A DNA stretch of 64,000 bases, taken from positions 32,412,264 to 32,476,263 of the forward strand of contig CP137668.1 in assembly GCA_037976565.1 (NCBI GenBank), read 5' to 3'. Both the position numbers and the translations under genes were made by a program. The first letter of the stretch is position 1; each line of letters starts with the position of its first letter. The stretch is from Mesocentrotus franciscanus. Its lineage: Eukaryota; Echinodermata; Echinoidea; Camarodonta; Strongylocentrotidae. Below the pieces are notes generated by a model. That model was not told the DNA's origin. It made no database searches and saw only the letters and a list, made by a program, of their open reading frames with translations. Shown here one piece after another: positions 10,850 through 21,789 of this stretch.

Positions 10850-12045
10850 TGGCATAGAATGTTATAGGACCCATGCTGGCAACAGGGGCATCTCAAGAAC
10901 ATTTCAAAACATCTTTGGGGGGATGTTCAGACCAGATTTTGCACCATATCCATTATAGTCATCGATGTTGATCAGGATTTTCATATGCTGGTGTTGGGGG
11001 ATGCATGTCTGGAACTTTAGATTTGAAATCTAACAAAGGCTCATATTATGACACAAAAGTTCTCACTCTCAAGATAAATCACTCCCTACGCCCTCTTGTG
11101 ACACCTTTGGTTAGGAATCACTGAAAATATGCAACCCCAGGGCTGCATTTGGACTATTATGAGAGCTTGAAATAACACATGAAATAGTTTATGTTTTATG
11201 GTTCAAAAGTGCACAAATCACATCTTTATTTATTTTAAGGGTGAAAGTGAGGTAGATGATAAATAATGCTATCAGGATTATCAGAGCTTCGATTTGCTTT
11301 GCTACACTCCATGTGTATACATGTTTATCAAAATAATATTACTACTATGTGGAATATTGTAATTGACAGATACATGCATGTATCCTATTTTTGTTCATAT
11401 GATGTAGGATCAGTTACAAATGATAATTTTGCGTTTTTAAGTATACTCAAATTTGTTTGATATAATGAGTTTATACATGTATAATAATACAGTATGTTAC
11501 AATATAGTTACATGCTTTGTTTATGTGTTAATGCATAAATGTAATAAATGTTATATATATTTGAATTTGAACTAGTGTCTCACCTGTATGCTTTAACAAT
11601 TTATTAACAAGTACAAGTTACCAACAAATATCAGACATTTTAAATCTCAAATATAATTTTCATCACCAATGGCGATGTATTATTTATAATGTCTTGTGTT
11701 TCATAAGGTCTTTGATAAAAACAAGTTCATTCTTATCAAGCTACATGTATGTTATTCGTGAAATAAATGAAAAAACAATGAATGTAAATAACAATGAACC
11801 TTGGTGTTTCCAGATTTATGTTTTATATCCTCGGATACGATTCATGAATGTATACATTGTACTGTATCATGGTGTAGATGTCTCAGATTTCTCTTTGTTA
11901 CCCATAGAGGTCTTAGTGGTATGTCATATTCTTCCTTGTGGTCTAAGATGTGACATGTTTGTACTGGTGCACATGATGTTATGTGACATTGAAAAACTTG
12001 GTAACATGGAAAAATAGTACATGTGGCTGTATGGGGTCATTCCCA
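10850..12045. other. Non-coding stretch, nothing recognised
   Basis: AT-rich. The plus-strand frames at 11266-11460 and 11694-12017 show no domain and no codon bias. Confidence 0.35.
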
Positions 12046-12049
12046 CTCA

Positions 12050-12330
12050 GCACTATATCAGAGCAGTGAACCTAGTTTCAGGGTGCTCCGATATATGCTC
12101 TTGACGATATATGCTCCGGTGACTGTTGCATCCAACTTTATTTCGTCACAAATATAGGGGATTAGAGTTAGGGTTGCAATGGACTTTTACGTCGGGTTTA
12201 GGTTTAGGTTGAGGGTTAGGGTTAGGTATCTAGTTCAGTCAAGGGTCGAGGTTAATAATTAAGTTAGTGTAGGATAATCACCGCAGAGGAAATTGTTTCC
12301 AGAGCATGTGTCCTACAACCGGTTTCAGAT
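12050..12330. repeat. Degenerate TTAGGG-like tract inside an old repeat
   Basis: Telomere-like units appear at 12164-12230: GAGTTAGGGTTGC, GGTTTAGGTTTAGG, GAGGGTTAGGGTTAGG. They are flanked by GATATATGCTC repeats at 12088-12118 and an AGAGCATGTGTCCT block near 12300. This looks like interspersed-element sequence rather than a chromosome end, because unrelated sequence lies on both sides. Confidence 0.5.
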
Positions 12331-12505
12331 CCATTGTAAGGGTCGATGTAAATGCAAGGAGATATAACATGTTATCTGATGTAGTCATTACTTTACATGA
12401 ACTAATGCCACCGATAAAAGTAGTAATTTTTACTTGTGAAATCATTCTAAAATTAATCTTTATTTTGAAATGCTTTTAGAAATCTATTGTATGAATGATT
12501 TTTGT

Positions 12506-12531
12506 TGTTGTTGTTGTTGTTGCTTGCATTT
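12506..12531. repeat. (TTG)n microsatellite
   Basis: About eight units of GTT. Confidence 0.9.
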
Positions 12532-12534
12532 TAT

Positions 12535-13845
12535 GGTGTCAACTGTCATTAGTGCAAATCTTTTGTTTATGTAGATTTCATCAGTTTTTACCAAATGCCA
12601 GGAGTCCTGATCTGACATAGAACATTCATAAGATGTTCTATTTTGTGAAAGGGGTTGTGCACTGCACAGAACCGCAAGATTGTTTTTCTTTACAGCGTGA
12701 ACAGACCTGAAGAGGAACTAATCCCCAAGCCCAGACAGCTGATATGCCAAATGAAATTCGGAGCACATGTTTGCACTTGTAAATGCAGGCGGAATGCAGG
12801 AATGAGATAGGGGATCAGGGAGGATGGGTGACCGAAGATGATAGAGAGATGGACACACACTCAAAAAAGAAAGATGAACATGAGTAGTGGAGGAGCAAGA
12901 AGGGGAGAGGTGGGTATTAAGTAGAGGGGAAAGGATACTAGTAGTTAGGACCAGTGGTGGATTTAGTTGGCAAAACTAGCCCCCTTTGAAGCCAACTAGG
13001 TATACCTTAAAGTAAATAACCTTAAAAATGCCCTTTAAAGTGCAAAATTTCTTAATTGTCCCTCCCCCCCCCCTCCTCCACTCTGTAAGAGTGAAATGGG
13101 GGATGTCGAAAATGAGATGGGGAAAGAAGACCCTGAAGTGGGAGATGAGGGCTACGTGCTGGGAAGAGCTTACAAAACAAATCTCAGGAATTGAAAGAAG
13201 AGAACATGAAAAGAGAACTTATGACAAAAGCACGATAATGATTAAAACAACATTCCAAAGTACATGTACAAGTATAAAAACTTCATTTTTACTTTGACGT
13301 TAGCTAAGCTGCCTAAATCCAGGTATTCAGGGAGTCAATTCCTCGAACAAGATACTAGTGTAAAGAGTGGCAAATAAAGATTAATTTCGTGCCAAACTTT
13401 AGACATTCATATGTACTGCAGCTGGGTTCTACCAGGTGCCCCATAATTAATTTATTCAAATATTCACTTTACTATACAAATACTCTCAATATTACGGGCA
13501 ATATTATTGGCAAATAATGTAGTAAATCAAGAAACATAGTTTTTGAGTAGTATGGTGGCTGGAAAATGGATTGCAGGAGTATATATATACGTCATCGAGT
13601 GGGGGAGGGAGAGAAGGAGGGAGAGAAAGAATGTGGTTAAGTAGAGAAAGGGGGCCGTAGAAAGAGGGAGACAGAAAAGACACGCAAAGAAAGAAAAGAA
13701 AAAAGAGGGGGAATATAGGTAATGACATCATTATCGTACATTCTCCCTCCCAATCACAATGTCAGATTACCTTCCAACAAATATCCTCGTTCGCTGAATG
13801 AAAAATCCCCTAAAACGGCCAATATTTGCAAATAGATTACTGCTG
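12535..13845. other. Non-coding stretch with purine-rich patches
   Basis: GA-rich at 12780-12960 and 13590-13710; otherwise nothing recognised. Confidence 0.35.
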
Positions 13846-13864
13846 TTTGGGGCATAGAAATGGG

Positions 13865-13960
13865 CTAGTATTTGCATTGTAATTACAAACCACCCTATTA
13901 ATATCAACGCAAATCCAGCATACGGGGATTAATTGTAATGTACGTTGTAATTACCGGAAT
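13865..13960. promoter_or_regulatory. Candidate enhancer: POU and homeodomain-like site cluster
   Basis: Within 96 bases there is a perfect octamer ATTTGCAT (13870-13877), TAATTA at 13880-13885 and at 13948-13953, ATTAAT near 13898-13903, and GGATTAATTG near 13926-13935. POU factors bind the octamer and homeodomain proteins bind TAAT cores, as is well established. Whether this cluster functions is inference, and TAAT cores are frequent in AT-rich DNA. Confidence 0.3.
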
Positions 13961-14452
13961 GGGCTCTATTGGCCCTTCGCTGGCTTTTGGGGGATGCATG
14001 ACTGTACCATGGAGCTAGAAGACTCCATGACTGTACGAAGCGGTGCTGGATTAGATGAGAAAATACCTTCAGATTATATGCTTTCACTGCACTTTTTACA
14101 ACTCTCATTTCCTACCTTAATGAGTTAGAGCGACAATGTTGGATATCGGGGATATTAAACTAATAGAATAATACTAATTGCGGTCGTCCACATTTCCCCC
14201 AGGTCCGTTGTGCCGTGATGTGCTTGCATTCTGACCACAATTTGATTTAGGCTGGCCTACCGCCTATCTCTACCAGTGCAACTGTCACTCATTTAATGAT
14301 TTTTATTTTCCACCATTCATCATCATCATCTTGTAATATATTTACAAATCTCATTGTTCTTTCCCTTTTCTATCCACCTTTTCTTTCGTAATCTCCTGGT
14401 TGTTTGTTTTTTTCTTATTCGTCATTACACCTCTACTGCTGCTCATATATAT

Positions 14453-14580
14453 TTCGTACAATTGTCTTCTTCATCGTAGAGATTATCATTTGAATGGAGT
14501 TTTGTGATTTTCGTACAATTGTCTTCTTCATCGCGTATTTTCATCGTAGAGATTATCATTTAAATGGAGTTGTGTGATTT
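14453..14580 (+). repeat. Local tandem duplication
   Basis: TCGTACAATTGTCTTCTTCA through AATGGAGTT..GTGATTT occurs at 14453-14510 and again at 14511-14580. The second copy carries about 12 extra bases (CGCGTATTTTCA), itself a partial repeat. Confidence 0.85.
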
Positions 14581-14756
14581 ATTAGAGTAATGTTTTCTAT
14601 TGTTGACAAGATTAACTCACTCCCACTTTTTTGTATCTGTGTATACACGATGCTGTTTCCGTGATCCTTACAGTTTTGAATTCAAGCCAAACAACCCCTG
14701 TCCATCCTCCACCCAATTTTACATTTTACTCCTCTTCCTCTCTAACTGCCGCCCTG

Positions 14757-14824
<68 letters not shown>
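14757..14824. repeat. (CT)n microsatellite
   Basis: More than 30 uninterrupted CT units, continuing into interrupted CT-rich sequence to about 14868. Confidence 0.95.
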
Positions 14825-14825
<1 letters not shown>

Positions 14826-15239
14826 TCTGTTTTCTCTCACCTCTCTTCCTCTCTCTCTCTCTCTGCTCGTCATGCTCCCATCTAGCCTTTACTCATTTTC
14901 ATCATTCCGGTCACTCCCGAAGACGCTCGCCAACACTCTTCGCGGAATTAGGCAAACCGCTCAAATGTCATGCACCGCCTTCACTTACATTTCATCAGTC
15001 AATATACTCCTTGGGATGGTAAATAGTGCAGAGGCCAACCCTAGGAAAATGGCTTCCTCTAGCTGCTACCTCTTCCTTGGTGGCTGGATCTCGATGTATT
15101 TCCTAACGGCATTCAATCAAAACCGGTGGAATTTGCTCTCCCAAATCCAATCACTCTATTCAAATCTACACTCTACGCGGACTGCATCACCTACGTCCAC
15201 CATCTCTCCCTCTCCATCTCTTTTTCTCGCTGACCCTCT

Positions 15240-15345
15240 TCCTCCCTGACTCTCATTCTTTTTCTATATCTCTCTCTTTCTATATCTATATTCTCTCTCT
15301 CTCCCCCCTCTCTCTCCCCCCCCCCTCTCTCTCTCTCTCTCTCAC
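15240..15345. repeat. Interrupted (CT)n and C-rich tract
   Basis: CTCTCT runs broken by C runs; pyrimidine on the plus strand throughout. Confidence 0.85.
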
Positions 15346-15570
15346 TCCTTCATCATCAATGATGGAAGATGGATATTTTAGACAATTCTGTGTTCAAAAA
15401 ATAGAAAAAAGCTTACAACGGAAATGTTCATGCTTGTCATGGATTTCATGGGATTTTCAAGCATTTTTAAATATCTTGCGTAGACTCTGATCTCATAGAC
15501 CAGCGTTTTTCAACCTGGGTGCCGCGATAGATATTTCGTTTTATCAAAAAAATAGTTTGGAATAAAGTTT

Positions 15571-15747
15571 CGTGAAAACCAAACATCAGAAACCGCTATA
15601 GCATCTAATTTCACGTAGACAGGATTTTGAAGAACGCAAATTTTTTTTTTTCCTCGCTCGTGAAAACCAAACATCAGAAACCGCTATATAGCATCTAATT
15701 TCACGTAGACAGGATTTTGAAGAACGCAAATTTTTTTTTTTCCTCGC
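15571..15747 (+). repeat. Near-perfect 88-bp tandem duplication
   Basis: CGTGAAAACCAAACATCAGA..TTTTTTTTTTTCCTCGCT occurs at 15571-15658 and again from 15659. The only difference seen is an extra TA in the second copy. Near-identity implies a recent duplication or an assembly duplicate. Confidence 0.9.
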
Positions 15748-15749
15748 AA

Positions 15750-16690
15750 CATTTAGAAAAAGGATGATTATAGGCAGAGAGGTACCTGAATATCTTCATA
15801 TTCGTGTATCGAGATGACCGAATACATGAATCTATTTTATTCATGTATATTCGGTGATGAGGTGCCCGCAAACATTATTTAATATCTTATCTTGACTAGT
15901 GTATCGATTACAAAATAAAATTGTTACCATGTAAATTATATCATTATTTTTGGCTCGCTCCCTTCGCTCGCTCCTAAAATCTAGAAACAAATGTGCCCGT
16001 AAATGTGTTCATGGCACTTGACAGGTGCCAGAGTGCAAAATAAATCTTCTGTGATGAATTTGGGATTGGTGTAACGCGAAACTGTTTAATTCTTAAAAGG
16101 TTGCCGTGACTAACAATATGTTGAAAAACACTGTCCTAGACTTCAAGAATTTGTGTTACGCCCTCTCGTGTTTTTTCTTAAATGTATACCAAACGTATTG
16201 TCAAGATTACAACTCAACCTTACAAGATTCTTGAGAAGAAAAAAAATGGTTGAAACTTCCTCTTTCGTATTTTACTATTGCCCTGAATAATCTATCGCAG
16301 TTTTGTTATTCTAGGGACTTGTACTGGATATGATGCATGCTGTTACTCAGTATTCTATGTTTTATGTATCAACACGTAAATATATAAATATATTAAATTC
16401 GATTTCCCTCTCAAGACTTGTCATCTCAATGTGCTTTTTAGTTTAGTCATTTTGGAAATGGTGAAATGAAATAAAAAGAAACACAGTCACGTTATTCTCA
16501 CCATTATCGTCACTCCTCCATATATGTATACTGAATGTCACTTGCCCACAAGTTTTTTCCTATAAGTTCCCATTTTAATCGTGTCATCCAGGCACTCCAG
16601 CCTCCCTCAAGGCTCGTCTTCTTTCATTTTCACGACCCATTTCGCTCCGTTTTTCCAAAATATCACTTCCTCTTGACTTGCCACATCATG
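15750..16690. other. Non-coding stretch, nothing recognised
   Basis: No frames or element ends noted. GGCTCGCTCCCTTCGCTCGC at 15952-15971 is a short imperfect repeat of CGCTC. Confidence 0.35.
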
Positions 16691-16703
16691 TTGAGGGAAC
16701 AAA

Positions 16704-16949
16704 CAGTGGCGTAGCCCGGGTCCAGACATTTTGGGGGCACACCTGCATCATCGGGGGCATCGGTCTTAATTACTTGATTGATAAAAATTAAATGCGAATC
16801 AACAATATTGGTTTGGGGAATTATGGGTGTCGGGGCGTCTTCTTTTCCATGTTTCCTTCTCCCCTTTCCTCCTCCCCCTTTTCTGTTTTTTAAAATATTT
16901 TTTTGCCATATGATAGGGGGTGCCCCATGCCCCTGTAGCTACGCCATTG
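16704..16949. mobile_element. hAT-type MITE with 8-bp target duplication
   Basis: The 246-bp element begins CAGTGGCGTAGCCCGGG and ends CCCCTGTAGCTACGCCATTG. CAGTGGCGTAGC and its complement at the ends are the classic look of hAT termini. Flanking octamers GGAACAAA (16696-16703) and GGAATAAA (16950-16957) match at 7 of 8 bases, as expected for an aged hAT target duplication. The interior is T/C-rich with no transposase. Confidence 0.8.
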
Positions 16950-16959
16950 GGAATAAACA

Positions 16960-17885
16960 CTCCAGGAAATCAAGTCGAACAGTCCAAGATGTCAATTTTT
17001 CCGTGTTCGATCGCCCTTAAATCTGTCACAAACTTAATCAGTCGTTTCGAGTAGACGTACTGGAGAGTAAAATGGGGAAAAAGGGAAAGAATATGGTGAA
17101 ATTCGAAAGATCAATTTTTACGGATGAGTTGATCAAGGAAAGTGCTCACAAAATTGCGAAGAGAGTTTGTGGGGGTTTCTCTAAATGTGCGTGTGATAAT
17201 CAAGGTTTGATTTTTCATCTGAATACGAATCACGTGTAATGTATCATGTATGTACAATCTACACCTACATTTTCTTCATGGTCATGACATTAAGAAATCA
17301 GTGAACAAGAAGTTTGAGTATAACTAGGGAATACCTCGTTTTGGATATTGTTTGGAAATTAAGTTAATCTACTTTCTGTCATCTGTCATAATATGTCAAT
17401 CTTATATTGTATATTTTAGGGACAAATTTATCTCAAAGCATATAAATGGATACATCACGCACAAGCAGTGAATGCTACTATTACATTTTTATTATTATTT
17501 TTTTTATTATGCATGGAAACGGATTTAAATTTGGTTGTTTGTTTCATTTCTTTTTTTAAATAATCAACCATTGAAATCTTGCTGATGGACACAGACAGGT
17601 ATGATTAAAATATGGCTTATCTTATACAGCAGGCCCTAATGTGGGCACTCTGTAATTTTTGCTACCTCAACAAGTTTTCACAGACATATGAATATCTCAT
17701 TGAACTCTGTGTTTATTTATAAACCGACCCCATTCATTTTACCTCCCATGTCGAGTTTACCGACCGTCATCCTGTTTGTGAGTTCATAATAGCCTAATGA
17801 AAGTTAGCGGAGATTGTACACAGGTAGTAAATCCGTCAACTTAATTTCCAAGTCCAAGTTTTTGTCCCTTTTAACAACGTAGGGC
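16960..17885. other. Non-coding stretch with one short frame
   Basis: A 55-codon plus-strand frame starts at ATG 17071 (MGKKGKNMVKFERSIFTDEL...) and ends at TAA near 17240. It has no recognised domain and no supporting splice context. Nothing else is seen. Confidence 0.3.
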
Positions 17886-17888
17886 GTT

Positions 17889-17889
<1 letters not shown>

Positions 17890-17947
<58 letters not shown>

Positions 17948-17993
17948 CTCCCTTCCTCCCCACCCTTTTCTCTCTCTCTCACACACTCTCTCT

Positions 17994-18030
<37 letters not shown>
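17890..18030. repeat. (CT)n microsatellite pair
   Basis: Uninterrupted CT runs at about 17891-17945 and 18000-18028, separated by CT-rich sequence. Confidence 0.95.
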
Positions 18031-18032
<2 letters not shown>

Positions 18033-18234
18033 CTACTCCATCAGGACTAGGTGACCCACCATGCTTGCCCTTGACATCGAAGCTCAGGTAGAATAGGGGG
18101 TTGGTAACCGGACTCCATGGGGAGTAATGGCTTGATGTTTGTTTTTGCACTTGGTATAGTTTTTTCCTCTTAATTTTTTCTGTTTTCCCTTTATTTATGG
18201 AAACTAGGCAAACAGAACAAGCGAATGTATTTGA

Positions 18235-18277
18235 AGAGAGAGGGAAGGAGGGAGGGATGAGGAGGAGGAGGAGGAGA

Positions 18278-18314
<37 letters not shown>

Positions 18315-18315
18315 G
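18235..18315. repeat. (GGA)n/(GA)n tract
   Basis: GGAGGAGGAGG passes into about 16 GA units. This is opposite strand polarity to the (CT)n pair 200 bp upstream, so the two tracts are complementary and could pair. Confidence 0.9.
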
Positions 18316-18319
18316 GAAA

Positions 18320-20150
18320 TGTGAGCATGAAAAAAAAAATCGCCCCATGAGATTGGGGCAAATCACAGCAACTTTTTCCCATATGTTGTCGATCATACCT
18401 AGATTTTAACATCGAACAAATAATGAAGCAAAATGACACTTTTCATGGTTAATGTTCATTACTCCATAAAAGATGATTGTACAAGGGCAATACTGCCGGG
18501 TGAAAAGTGGAGAAATTTAGTAAAAAAGAAAATATTTCGTGGGAAACGAGCAAGGGTTCGTAATGATTGTTTCTTCAAAGAATTTTGCAGTCCCTTTGTT
18601 TCTTTGAAAGCACGAAGAAATGGGGTGTAAAAAGAGGTACGGAACGATAATTGAAACTGCAACTATAATTTATCCTGATTGATTATTATGAACATCGCCG
18701 GTATCAAAAGACGAGTATAGAAGGAGAAATGTACGAAAGGACAAAGGAGATATTGTCATCTTCACTTTACATCGTCCCGAATTCGGTTAAAAAACCGACA
18801 CAGACTATACGATATCGAGATTCTCATTACTTTGCATGAAAGAAAACGGGATAATATGTAGCTTTGCAAATAAAGAAATGTGCTTCGAGTTGTTCATAAT
18901 TTGTATACGCGACTGACAGATAGACTTCGCAATCAATCATCGTGTCAAACATTTAATAGATTTGCACTTCTGTAAGCATAACTATTTCCATTGTTCCTTT
19001 TCTTCTTGCCCCTTACGGGTGCCGACACAACGTATATCACTGTCACTGTGATGTGTGGCATTACAATGATAAAAAAAGGAACAAAAATAAGTTTCTAGAC
19101 AGTCTAAACATAAACTTAATGCATATATTCATTGGTATTTGACTTTAACGTTTGACATTAAATTGATTGATTGAAAAGGATCAGAAGTCAAGTTTTCTTG
19201 GCATTAGTAAACATTGAAAATTCACTTATGTCTTCATTGGCATACGACATAATATAAGCGCGGGTGTCCTATATTTAAAATCAACAAAATAAAAAGTTGG
19301 TATATCTCATGTACCTAACTATTTAAGGTAAGAATGTTAAAACGGGTGATTCTATAGCGCTATCCGTTAATACATTGAACTGGTCATAGTTATGTTTATT
19401 AATTCCACCCTAGAGAGTACTGTATAACAAGGTATAGGTCTATGAAAATTGAAAGTTCATGTGAATGCATTTGGAAGTGATTCCATATGAAACAAACAAT
19501 GTTCAAAAGTCGCCGCGTGCCGTAATTATCTCAAAAAAGAAGAACAAAATATAGATATGCACAAAACCATGTATGTCAACTTTTACGAATCCACCAGACA
19601 CATGATATATTCCTATCAAACTTAATATATATCCTATTAGATGGTTATGTATCACAATGTACAAAACTAAGTTGGAGATATAAAGCCCCGGGCCCTTATA
19701 TAAGAACGAGATCGAAAATGGGAAGTCAATATTTTTCCTTCATAAGTTAATAGGCTAAGAACTAAATTTCCTGGCTCGACATATGTCCACAATAGAACAT
19801 TAGCACTGTTAGTCGAATCTCTTTTGTGTTTGGTAGTTCAGGACTTCATGGAAGTTATCCCCACCCCTCCTTAATTTCCCCCATTTTACGACTCTAGACT
19901 TGAAATTATTTATTGTTAAATGAATAAAACACAAATGTTTATGAAATTCAAATTTGTAACTGAAATAATTTGAAGGACATGAAATCGGGTAAGAAATCAA
20001 TGAACTGATAATCGAATGACATGACCTCTATCGTTTTTCACCAACAAGTCATGAATTGAAACGATTCAAACTATTGTTTATCCCCGGAGGGTTTCAAGAA
20101 ACAAATATTGCAATTAACCATGCAATGTTAATAGGCCAATTATAATAGGC
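18320..20150. other. Non-coding stretch, nothing recognised
   Basis: AT-rich. The two overlapping frames near 18433-18662 on opposite strands have no domain. Confidence 0.35.
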
Positions 20151-20151
20151 C

Positions 20152-20201
20152 ATTGTTGTTAGGTAGGACAAGCCACAATGTTTGTCCTACCTAGCAACAA
20201 T
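20152..20201. other. 50-nt near-perfect hairpin
   Basis: The left arm ATTGTTGTTAGGTAGGACAA (20152-20171) and right arm TTGTCCTACCTAGCAACAAT (20182-20201) are complementary at 19 of 20 positions around a 10-nt loop. GGCCAAT/GGCCATT repeats precede it at 20133-20154. It could be a tiny palindromic element, a cruciform site or an RNA hairpin if transcribed. Confidence 0.8.
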
Positions 20202-20204
20202 TAA

Positions 20205-21300
20205 TGTATGCGATACGCATTATGACTATTGAAATACAATTATTCGTGACAAATGAATGAAATAATTTGTAACATGGCACTTAAAAAGGATTTATGCATT
20301 AATTTTTATTACATTACGAAAATGGTGTATTGGGAATCATGGTAAGATAGATTGGTGAATATTATGTGCTTGAGTGAAACATGCTCATACTTCATTTTCT
20401 TTCTTCATAACTCATCTGTGAAGCACCTCATGTGGATTTGACAGGTCTTTATCTCCTCTGTCTTCACATGTCGATCAAAGACGAGCAGGAGATAGCTTTC
20501 AATCAGCACTGACATAATCTTCGTCACCATAATCACAAACTCACATCTTGAAATAAATAAACAAAATCTAAATCTGGAAGTCAAGATGTAAATTTGATGT
20601 CCGGTGAAATGAACCCATCTTGTTTCTTGTGATTTGAATAATTATCAGTCAAACAACATTATTATGCAAGCGTTGAATAGTACCAAAAAATAGTTTTATG
20701 TGTTTGAGATAGATATCGCTTCTTGATTGGTTCCGGTCATTAATTGTGGGTGGGGATTTCCTTCCATTTTTTGGGGGTGGGGAGGGTGGGCTCGTCATTG
20801 ATTTGCTACCAACACATTTAAAAGTCACAACGACAACCACATATAGCAAGACTGTCAAAATGAACAAATGCCGATGGAGGAAAAAGAGGGTGAGGAGAAG
20901 GAGAGGGGAGGAGGATGGAGGGAAGAAGCAGTTTTTAATACTCAACATTATGATTTTTTTTCTTCTAAAATTAAATCAGCAAGCCGATACAAGGTTGCTG
21001 GATAAAACCCACGGGAATGAATTTATTTGCTGAAATTTTCGACTTAAACTCTACTAAAGCAAAATAAAAAACACGCAAAAGAAAGCGGTTGACTACTTAA
21101 GGCTTTATACGTGCATTTAGATGATGATTTTTTTTTTTGTTATTTGGAATGAAGAAATAAATCCTAGCCGGGCAGTATAAGCATCTGTCAGTCATCTTTT
21201 CGAATGTTACTGACCGCCAACAACACGATGTAATCTAGAAAATAAACACAAGTCCATCAAAACCCGGCTGGTCGGTAGCTGAGTAATCATGCCGTTGGAT
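20205..21300. other. Non-coding stretch, nothing recognised
   Basis: Includes a purine-rich patch at 20870-20930. No supported gene. Confidence 0.35.
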
Positions 21301-21309
21301 TGGCCTATG

Positions 21310-21785
21310 ACACGAGGATCTGGACGGAGAGGAGATGGGAGAAGAGGAAGATGATACCGAAGAAGAGAAGGATAAGGGAGGATAGAATGGATGATAATTA
21401 GAAGGAGGAGAAGGATGTGGAGGGCGGAAGAAGACGATGAGGAAGAGGGGAAGGGTGAGGAGGTAGGGTGCCGGGGAGTAAAGATAATAGGAGGAAGTGG
21501 GAGTATATAGGTGAAGGAGGGGGAAGACAGAGAAACAGAATAGAATATGAAAACAAGACATGAGAAGGAGGAGGGGATGGGGATGAGAAAAAAAAAGAAA
21601 AAAAAGGGGAAATAGGAGGGGGAGGAGAAAAAGGCGAAGAGAAGGTGGAGAACAAGAATGTGTGAAGGGATAGGATCGAGGAGGCGGACGAGAAAGAGGA
21701 AAATGAGAAAAGGTACGAGGATAGGGTAGGATGAGGGGAGGGAGAAGGAGGGACGAGGAAGGTGGATAAAGAGGAAGATGATCTA
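21310..21785. repeat. Long near-pure polypurine tract
   Basis: Nearly 480 bases that are mostly A or G on the plus strand, with GGA, GAGG and GAAG units and few pyrimidines. The minus-strand frames (up to 188 codons of Pro/Ser/Phe/Leu) are produced by the composition and are not a gene. Confidence 0.85.
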
Positions 21786-21789
21786 TCAC

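Noticed and set aside
12160..12235. True telomere
   Set aside because: Units are few and degenerate with ordinary sequence on both sides.
14600..15249. Three overlapping plus-strand frames up to 140 codons
   Set aside because: They run through (CT)n. The cleaner part (about 14930-15150) has no recognised domain and the start lies in low complexity; it could still be a conserved non-coding patch.
17071..17240. 55-codon plus-strand frame starting MGKKGKNMVKFERS
   Set aside because: Short, no recognised domain, no codon evidence beyond chance.
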